Of a stretch of DNA of 6,694 nt, positions 1-5,255 are shown piece after piece. The stretch lies in NCBI GenBank assembly GCA_027625215.1, contig JAQBWJ010000129.1, positions 1-6,694 on the forward strand, in the 5' to 3' direction. The stretch comes from Candidatus Poribacteria bacterium (lineage in GTDB: Bacteria; Poribacteria; WGA-4E; GCA-2687025). The notes under the pieces were generated by a model. The model ran no database searches, was not told the DNA's origin, and saw only the letters and a program-made list of their open reading frames with translations. How positions within the stretch are numbered: position 1 is the stretch's first letter; each line of letters starts with the position of its first letter. The translations under genes and the position numbers were made by a program.

Positions 1-1
1 G

Positions 2-991
2 CCGGGACGCGACACGTCCATCCTCCTGCAACTCTCGACAAACACCTACAACGCCTACAACAACTGGGGCGGGTCGAGTTTCTACTCGTTTCACGGGCGC
101 AACAAGTATCAGGGAACGCGCGCCTCGTTCAACCGACCCTCCGGCGGGATGTTCTTCAGGTGGGAACACTCGTTCGTCCAGTGGGCGGAACGAAACGGCT
201 ACACGCTCGACTACTGCGCGAACTCGGACTTGGAGTTCCGACCGCAACTGCTCGACCACTACCGCCTCGTGTTGAGCATCGGGCACCACGAATACTGGTC
301 GGGACCGATGCGCGATCACCTCGAAGCGTTCATCGGGAACGGCGGCAACGCGGCGTTTTTCAGCGGGAACAGCGTCTGCTGGCAGGTCCGTTCTGAGGAG
401 GACGGTCGCGCGCTCGTCTGTTGGAAGCAGTGGTTCAACTCGGACCCTGTCTGGCGCACGGGCGATCACACGACGCTTTCAACGCTGTGGAGCCACCACT
501 TGCTCAATCGCACTGAAAACTCGCTGACGGGCGTCGGGTTCCTCTACGGCGGCTACCACCGGAGTCACGGGCAATATATGGACGGCTCCGGTGCGTTCAC
601 CGTGCATCGACCCGCGCACTGGGCGTTGGAGGGAACGGGGCTGTCGCGCGACGACGAGTTCGGCGGCGAGGATACCGTCGTTGGCTACGAGTGCGACGGC
701 TGCGAGTTCACCCTGAACGCCGACGGGTTGCCCGTCCCAACCCATCGAGACGGCACTCCCGACAACTTCGAGATCGTCTGCACGGCTCCCGCGCGTTGGG
801 CTCCCGATGATTCGGACTGGTACGAGCGGTGGGAACAGGGTCGGGAGGGCGCGGCGGTCATGGGGACGTACGCGCGCGGCGGGACCGTCTTCACCGCCGG
901 AACGACCGATTGGGCGGACGGGCTGAAAGGCAACAGCACCGCGGTCGAACAGATCACGCGGAACGTGTTGGATCGGCTCAGTTCGAGGTGA
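2..991 (+). CDS. N,N-dimethylformamidase beta-subunit-like protein, C-terminal part (5' end missing)
   Basis: The frame is open from the window edge to TGA at 989-991, giving 329 residues. The in-frame ATG at 149 is not the start, because family-like sequence (NTYNAYNNWGG, residues 14-24 of the fragment) is encoded before it. The fragment matches my recollection of the C-terminal domain of the N,N-dimethylformamidase large subunit: the AYNNWGG segment, then LVLSIGHHEYWS, then a glycine-rich AFFSGNSVCWQVR stretch, and near the end TYARGGTVFTAGTTDW. Characterised family members hydrolyse dimethylformamide to dimethylamine and formate with a mononuclear iron held by tyrosines and a glutamate. 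The His-x-Glu in GHHEYW (281-298) is the likely counterpart of the iron-site His/Glu pair (inference). Many environmental homologues have unknown substrates, so amide hydrolysis is likely but the substrate is open. The gene converges on the glutaredoxin gene and overlaps it by 14 bp. Confidence 0.82.
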   Translation, partial: PGRDTSILLQLSTNTYNAYNNWGGSSFYSFHGRNKYQGTRASFNRPSGGMFFRWEHSFVQWAERNGYTLDYCANSDLEFRPQLLDHYRLVLSIGHHEYWSGPMRDHLEAFIGNGGNAAFFSGNSVCWQVRSEEDGRALVCWKQWFNSDPVWRTGDHTTLSTLWSHHLLNRTENSLTGVGFLYGGYHRSHGQYMDGSGAFTVHRPAHWALEGTGLSRDDEFGGEDTVVGYECDGCEFTLNADGLPVPTHRDGTPDNFEIVCTAPARWAPDDSDWYERWEQGREGAAVMGTYARGGTVFTAGTTDWADGLKGNSTAVEQITRNVLDRLSSR

Positions 992-1271
992 CGGGTTCGC
1001 CGACTTCGCCGGACGACTGCCCCAAATTCTTCAGTTTGCCGGACTTCGCCCACTCCGCGATGGCGTCGTCGTCGCCGATGTGGACGCCGTCCACAAACAT
1101 CTGAGGCACGTCGCGGCGACCGCATCGCGCTTCGATTTCGTCGCGCAGTTCGTATTGTCCGGTGATGCAGCGGCTCTCGTAGTTCACGTTGTTTCGCTTC
1201 AGGTGGAACAGCCCGCGCATTGAGAACGGGCAGTACATCCGCCAGTACACTTCGACTTTTTCGTTCGCCAT
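978..1271 (-). CDS. Glutaredoxin, CPFS-type
   Basis: This 97-residue protein runs from ATG (1271-1269) to TGA (980-978), a normal length for a small glutaredoxin. It starts MANEKVEVYW and carries CPFS at residues 14-17 after the first beta strand. The cis-proline segment DVPQMFVDG (54-62) and the following HIGDDDAI (64-71) fit the glutathione-binding part of the fold. The second active-site cysteine is replaced by Ser17, so a monothiol mechanism (deglutathionylation or glutathione/FeS handling) is more likely than dithiol disulfide reduction. Two further cysteines lie at 35 and 50. The usual Gly-Gly after HI is Gly-Asp here. The frame stays open far upstream on this strand, but this ATG has a good ribosome binding site and the homology begins at it. 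No signal peptide is visible, so the product is cytoplasmic. It is divergent from the 1201-residue gene and convergent with the amidase-like gene; neither suggests a functional link. Confidence 0.9.
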   Translation of the reverse strand: MANEKVEVYWRMYCPFSMRGLFHLKRNNVNYESRCITGQYELRDEIEARCGRRDVPQMFVDGVHIGDDDAIAEWAKSGKLKNLGQSSGEVGEPVTSN

Positions 1272-1279
1272 CGCCTCGT

Positions 1280-1287
1280 CTTCCTTT
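1280..1287 (-). promoter_or_regulatory. Ribosome binding site of the glutaredoxin gene
   Basis: On the minus strand the sequence AAAGGAAG lies 8 nt before the ATG at 1271. This is a good Shine-Dalgarno match at normal spacing. It settles the start of the glutaredoxin inside a much longer open frame. Confidence 0.7.
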
Positions 1288-1317
1288 CGTTCACGTTGCA
1301 CCGTGTCGCCCGATAAC

Positions 1318-1348
1318 ATTGTAGTAGAAGAGGTGTCACGAACGCCAA
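1318..1348 (-). promoter_or_regulatory. Candidate promoter for the glutaredoxin gene
   Basis: TTGGCG (4 of 6 to TTGACA) and TACAAT (5 of 6 to TATAAT) are separated by 19 bp, about 46 bp upstream of the start codon. The -35 box falls in the loop of the inverted repeat at 1336-1359, so a protein binding that repeat could block it. Both the promoter and its regulation are inferred from sequence resemblance only. Confidence 0.25.
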
Positions 1349-1359
1349 TCCTGTCGTGA
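1336..1359. repeat. Inverted repeat TCACGA-N12-TCGTGA
   Basis: Two perfect 6-bp arms (1336-1341 and 1354-1359) flank a 12-nt spacer. The centre-to-centre distance of 18 bp is compatible with a dimeric regulator contacting adjacent turns of the helix. A second pair of arms, CCTGTC (1350-1355) and GACAGG (1370-1375), overlaps the right arm, so the two hairpins could not form at once. There is no T-run, so it is not an intrinsic terminator. Chance occurrence is possible. Confidence 0.3.
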
Positions 1360-1505
1360 GTGCGGGTCGGACAGGTGGATCGCTCCGCGCCGTATGACGG
1401 TTCGGCGATAGGGGCGTCGCCTTGCCTTTCAACGGACGCGCGTGTTATTGTCACTAACGTCCAATACGCACTGTACACACCGATTTTAGCAAGTTGGCAT
1501 AGGGC

Positions 1506-4500
1506 ATGATGACGGCATTGTTCACCTCGCTCCTGAGCGTGATTCCGGCGGCAAACAGCGGCGAGCCGGAAGTCGGGTACGCCGAAACCCTCGTCGATTT
1601 TGTCGAGGCGTTCGAGTCGGCAACCGTTGAGAACACGCTTGAAACCTCCGTTTCCGAAGGTCAGACGAGCGGCGGCGTCTCCCTTCCCGGCATTTTTCAG
1701 CATCCGTTGAATGACGGCGCGGCGCGGCTGACCTACCAAGTCGAGCTCCCGTCCGTGCGGAACAACGACCGGATCGCGCTTGTGTTCTCGCTCGGACTGC
1801 GCGACGGCGTGAATCTCGATGACCCCAACATCCCAACCGACGGCGTCGTCTGCGGCGTCGAAGTGAACGGCACGCGGTTTTTCGAGGCGGTCGTTCATCG
1901 GACCGAATGGCGCGATTTCTCGGTTGACCTGAGCGGGTTCGGCGGGAAGAACGTCGCCCTGTCGTTCGTCGCGGAGGCGGGCGACAACTCCAATTTCGAC
2001 TGGCTGCTGTGGGGCAACCCGCGACTTTACTGCCTGCGCGTTGCGTCTGGCAAAGAGCGTCCGTCGCGGCTGCACGCGGGGCTGCAACTGCTCGTGAACG
2101 ACGCGGGACAAACGCAGATCAAGCGGTTCGATTTCGACGGGTCGAAGTCTTACGACGACGCGATGGCGGCGTTTGCCGACGACGCGCTCGATACGGGCGC
2201 GGTGAAGATCGGCGCGTACTCGTTCACGCCGCGTCTCGTCATTCGCAGTTTGTCGTCGGGCAACCACCTGCTGTTTCAGGGCAAAGATTACGAGGCGCGA
2301 TGCGTCGTCGAGAACATCGGCGAGGCGGCGGTCGAGGGGTTCCACCAAGTCTATGTGGGCGTGAGCGGCGCGGCGTTGCGGCGGGGTCGGGCTGACCGAC
2401 ACCTCTCGACGCTGGAGCCGGGCGAATCGGCGACGCTGACGTGGCAGATGCGCGGCGCGATTCGGCGCGAGGCGACTGAGATCACCGTGTCGATCAAAAG
2501 CGGCGTCGATGGGATCACGGACGACGAGACGGTTGTCGCCGTGTTCGAGTTCCAGAGTTCCCTGCCGCCGATGCCTTCGCGCACGACGAAAGAGGTACGC
2601 AGCCTCGTCCAGAACGAGTACGCGCTGCTCGAAAACGAATATCTGCGAGTCGCCTTCGCGCGGGAGGAAGGGACGTACCCGTACTTCGTCCTGTTCGCCC
2701 AAAAAGGCGCCAATCTGCAACAGGTGGCGACCACCTCGCCGATCTCAAAACTCGTGTACCTCGACAACGCCGGGAAACGTCGGTCGATGGAGTTCGTGCC
2801 GACGAAGGCAACGATGGGCGGCACGAATGGGGGTGACGCGACGATCTATCTCTCCTGCGAGCAGGCAGACGCGGACGGCGTGATGTGGCGGTTCCGAGCC
2901 GGATTCACGCTGTACGAAGACTCGCGGCGCGTTGAAGTGGACTATCGGACGGCTCCGAGCGAGCCGCGAAACGTTGTCCACTTCGCGGGACCGATGCTGC
3001 GCGTCGGCGACGGCGGTCAGGGCGAACGCAAGGAGTTCGCCATCTTCCCGGGTCTTGAGATGTTGGAACGCGACGAGGCGTCGTCGTCCGAACGGGACGC
3101 CGCTCCGCCGCTTCACAAACGGCTCGTGCCGCATCCGTACAAAGTGACGGTGCCCGCGATGGCGGTGCAGCAGAACGGGATCACGACGGGCGTGTTGTGG
3201 AACCCGCTCAACGTGTGGGGCGAACATGACGAACGCGGCGTCTCCGCGATCTTCGATTCCCCCAACCGTCATGAGGGCGAGGACAACCACCTGCTCGGCG
3301 TCTTCCTACCGACGGTGCCGGACTTCGTGCCGGAGAACGCGACGCAGGCGAAAACGCCCTATCAGGTCGGCGTGGACGGGATCATCCTGAAAGCGCAGAT
3401 GTTCACCGATCCGAAGGGGACGATCTGGGACGCGCCGGACATCTGGGGCGAGGCGTACGGGTATCCCAAGCCGGTCGAACCGCCGCGCACGGACGAGGAA
3501 GAACTGTTCCTGTCGCGGCACGGGTTCATGGTGACGACATGGGACGAGGCGACGGAGAAATCGCGCCATTGTTACGACTGGGCTCCCGCGAATTCACCCG
3601 GCTTTGCGACGCTCATGTGGTACGACTATCTGGCGACCGCCGACCAAGCCGTCGGCGAGCGCGTCGCCCTGATCGCCAAGAAGACCATCGAGGAGCAGGG
3701 CGCGCAGGGTCTTGCCTCAACCGCGAACTGCCACATCTTGCAGTGGGAGTTTCCCTTCCACTACGGCTACGTGCTCGACGGGCTGGACGGCGCGCGGGCG
3801 CAGATTGAGCGGATTCTCGACGCGCAGGGATCGGATGGCAGTTGGCGGTTCCGCGCAACGGACGACAAACGCGCGACGCTCGGCAAGTCCGGCGACGCGA
3901 CGCTCGGCACATGCGCCCGCAACGCGCTCACGCTGTTGAAGTACGCGCGCATCTCCGGCGACGACGACGCGCTTCAAGCGGGGTTGAAGGCGTTGAAGTT
4001 CATGGAGCAGTTCACGGTCCCTCGCGGCGCGCAAGCGTGGGAGTGTCCGCTGTATGAGCCGGATATTCTCGCGGCGGCGTACGCGGTCGGCGCGTATTTG
4101 GAGGCGGACTCGATCACGGGAGACGCAACACACCGCGAAAAGGCGGAGTACTGGGCGAAGACGGGGCTGCCGTTCCTGTACTTCTGGCATCTGCCCGACC
4201 GGGTCGCGCAGCAGTATGCCTCGATCCCCGTGTTCGGGACGACGTTTTACACGCACCCTTGGTTCGGCGTCCCCGTTCAGTGGAACGGGTTGGTCTACGC
4301 TTACTACATTCAACGGCTCGCGCGATTCAGCGAGTACCCTTGGGCGCAGGTCGCCGAGGGGATCACCGTCAGCGCGATGCATCAGCAGTGGACTGAAGGC
4401 GACCTCAAAGGCACGTACCCCGACGGGCTGTACGGTCAGTTTTTGGACGGTAAAGGTCCTCACATCAACCCCGAAGATATCATGGTGAACCTGCTCGCGT

Positions 4501-5111
4501 TGCGCGGGCACGACCCGGATATTTCGACGGGGATTCTCACCTCGCCGGGCGGCACGCGGGTGCACATCAGTTCCGGCGCGCGCGTTTCCGCCATCGAAAC
4601 GCGCGACGACTCCCTCCAGTTCCGATTGAGCGGTTTCCCCGGTCATCGGTCGCATGTGTTCATCGGTAACATTCCGCTCGTTGAGTCCGTTCATATCGAC
4701 GGAGACGAGTTGGCAATCGGAGAAACGCCGGAAGCGGTACAAGGCACGGGTGGCGCAGGATGGCACTACGACGCGGATCGACGCGCTGTGGCGATCAACC
4801 TCGCCCAACATGCCGCCGAACTGCGCGTTTCCGTGACGTTCGCGCCGATTGCGGAGCAACTCGCTTACGAAGACGAGTACGACGAGGAATCCGACGAGTA
4901 CGACGAACCGCGCGAGGACGCGCCGAACGAAACCGACGACTCATCGGAGGAGGCTTCAAGGGACAATGCGGAAACGCCGGATTCCGAGCCGGACGATCAG
5001 ACGTCGGAACATGAGGCGGACTTCGCGGGCGAGCCGGACGACGAACAACGCGACACCGCGCCTTTTGACGATTCCGAGTCCGATGATGTATTGATGGACG
5101 ACGAAGAATAA
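1506..5111 (+). CDS. Large multidomain protein, putative carbohydrate-active or carbohydrate-binding, function unknown
   Basis: This 1201-residue protein runs to TAA at 5109-5111. An in-frame TAG at 1500-1502 limits the start to the tandem ATGs at 1506 and 1509; AGGG at 1501-1504 is a close-spaced, weak ribosome site. Residues 3-18 are hydrophobic (ALFTSLLSVIPAANS) but no basic residue precedes them, so this is only a marginal signal peptide. By pattern, residues 70-178 look like a galactose-binding-like beta sandwich, and 255-350 like a CARDB domain (ARCVVENIGEAAV, LEPGESATLTW). Residues 370-640 look like a mutarotase-like super-sandwich opening LENEYLRVAF, and 690-1005 like a helical alpha/alpha toroid with DGSW at 777-780 and many aromatic residues. 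A short beta region (1010-1115) follows, then an acidic tail (1121-1201). A mutarotase-like domain before a toroid recalls several glycoside hydrolase families, but I recognise no catalytic signature and assign no reaction. Confidence 0.85.
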   Translation: MMTALFTSLLSVIPAANSGEPEVGYAETLVDFVEAFESATVENTLETSVSEGQTSGGVSLPGIFQHPLNDGAARLTYQVELPSVRNNDRIALVFSLGLRDGVNLDDPNIPTDGVVCGVEVNGTRFFEAVVHRTEWRDFSVDLSGFGGKNVALSFVAEAGDNSNFDWLLWGNPRLYCLRVASGKERPSRLHAGLQLLVNDAGQTQIKRFDFDGSKSYDDAMAAFADDALDTGAVKIGAYSFTPRLVIRSLSSGNHLLFQGKDYEARCVVENIGEAAVEGFHQVYVGVSGAALRRGRADRHLSTLEPGESATLTWQMRGAIRREATEITVSIKSGVDGITDDETVVAVFEFQSSLPPMPSRTTKEVRSLVQNEYALLENEYLRVAFAREEGTYPYFVLFAQKGANLQQVATTSPISKLVYLDNAGKRRSMEFVPTKATMGGTNGGDATIYLSCEQADADGVMWRFRAGFTLYEDSRRVEVDYRTAPSEPRNVVHFAGPMLRVGDGGQGERKEFAIFPGLEMLERDEASSSERDAAPPLHKRLVPHPYKVTVPAMAVQQNGITTGVLWNPLNVWGEHDERGVSAIFDSPNRHEGEDNHLLGVFLPTVPDFVPENATQAKTPYQVGVDGIILKAQMFTDPKGTIWDAPDIWGEAYGYPKPVEPPRTDEEELFLSRHGFMVTTWDEATEKSRHCYDWAPANSPGFATLMWYDYLATADQAVGERVALIAKKTIEEQGAQGLASTANCHILQWEFPFHYGYVLDGLDGARAQIERILDAQGSDGSWRFRATDDKRATLGKSGDATLGTCARNALTLLKYARISGDDDALQAGLKALKFMEQFTVPRGAQAWECPLYEPDILAAAYAVGAYLEADSITGDATHREKAEYWAKTGLPFLYFWHLPDRVAQQYASIPVFGTTFYTHPWFGVPVQWNGLVYAYYIQRLARFSEYPWAQVAEGITVSAMHQQWTEGDLKGTYPDGLYGQFLDGKGPHINPEDIMVNLLALRGHDPDISTGILTSPGGTRVHISSGARVSAIETRDDSLQFRLSGFPGHRSHVFIGNIPLVESVHIDGDELAIGETPEAVQGTGGAGWHYDADRRAVAINLAQHAAELRVSVTFAPIAEQLAYEDEYDEESDEYDEPREDAPNETDDSSEEASRDNAETPDSEPDDQTSEHEADFAGEPDDEQRDTAPFDDSESDDVLMDDEE
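4866..5108 (+). other. Highly acidic, low-complexity C-terminal tail of the 1201-residue protein
   Basis: Residues 1121-1201 contain 40 Asp/Glu among 81 residues against three Arg and no Lys. The segment is rich in Ser, Pro and Thr and should be disordered. It follows a normal-looking beta domain and reads in frame to the stop, so it is part of the protein. Possible roles are calcium or cation binding, solubility in a saline environment, or a wall/matrix contact; all are inference. Confidence 0.75.
4872..4906 (+). repeat. 14-bp direct repeat GACGAGTACGACGA, period 21 bp
   Basis: Identical 14-bp copies at 4872-4885 and 4893-4906 encode the DEYDE motif twice, seven residues apart, at the beginning of the acidic tail. 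Identity at DNA level suggests a recent in-frame duplication or slippage, which is one way such tails expand. Confidence 0.6.
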
Positions 5112-5175
5112 ACAGGCTGACGACCTTTTCCCCGCACACGGACTCCGCATGTGGTGAATCGTCACCCGCCGCTTT

Positions 5176-5200
5176 GTCGATGATAACGACGTTCATCGAC
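5176..5200. repeat. Perfect 8-bp inverted repeat GTCGATGA-N9-TCATCGAC
   Basis: The arms at 5176-5183 and 5193-5200 are perfectly complementary around a 9-nt loop in the 144 bp spacer between the two large plus-strand genes. No T-run follows, so it is not a typical intrinsic terminator. An 11-bp palindrome with the related core, GTCGATTCGAC, lies at 5221-5231, closer to the next start. Together they could be an operator, an RNA hairpin at the 3' end of the upstream transcript, or chance in GC-rich DNA. Confidence 0.45.
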
Positions 5201-5242
5201 CGGGACGTTTGGCGTGGTATGTCGATTCGACGGAACAGGATT

Positions 5243-5247
5243 GGAAA
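5243..5247 (+). promoter_or_regulatory. Ribosome binding site of the secreted cohesin/dockerin-like protein
   Basis: GGAAA lies 8 nt before the ATG at 5256. It is a moderate Shine-Dalgarno match and supports this start, which also yields a well-formed signal peptide. An in-frame TTG at 5241 would add five residues without improving the signal. Confidence 0.5.
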
Positions 5248-5255
5248 CGACTCCG

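Larger units (their letters stand above)
1272..1505. promoter_or_regulatory. Divergent intergenic region between the glutaredoxin and the 1201-residue protein gene
   Basis: This 234 bp spacer separates two divergent starts, so it should hold promoters for both. For the minus strand, TTGGCG (1348-1343) and TACAAT (1323-1318) are 19 bp apart, a fair but imperfect sigma70-like pair. For the plus strand, TTGTCA (1448-1453) resembles a -35 box without a convincing -10; TTGCCT (1422-1427) and TATTGT (1446-1451) at 18 bp are an equally weak alternative. Two overlapping inverted repeats lie at 1336-1375. I see no coding gene in the spacer. Consensus sequences for this lineage are unknown to me, so the boxes are tentative. 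Confidence 0.4.

Noticed and set aside
149..151. ATG as the start of the amidase-like gene
   Set aside because: Family-like sequence is encoded in frame from position 2, so this Met is internal and the gene is truncated by the window edge.
1404..1421. Short stem GGCGA-N8-TCGCC in the divergent spacer
   Set aside because: A 5-bp stem of this composition is expected by chance in GC-rich DNA.
1272..2720. Minus-strand open frame extending the glutaredoxin upstream to a 580-residue protein
   Set aside because: The added part is antisense to the 1201-residue gene, is Arg-rich with no domain-like pattern, and glutaredoxin homology plus a good ribosome site begin at 1271.
3717..4859. Minus-strand open frame of 380 codons
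   Set aside because: It lies wholly antisense inside the 1201-residue gene; its Arg/Val-rich composition is what GC-rich codons produce on the opposite strand.
5112..5160. Intrinsic terminator after the 1201-residue gene
   Set aside because: Only a 4-bp CACA/TGTG pairing is present, with no T-run after it.
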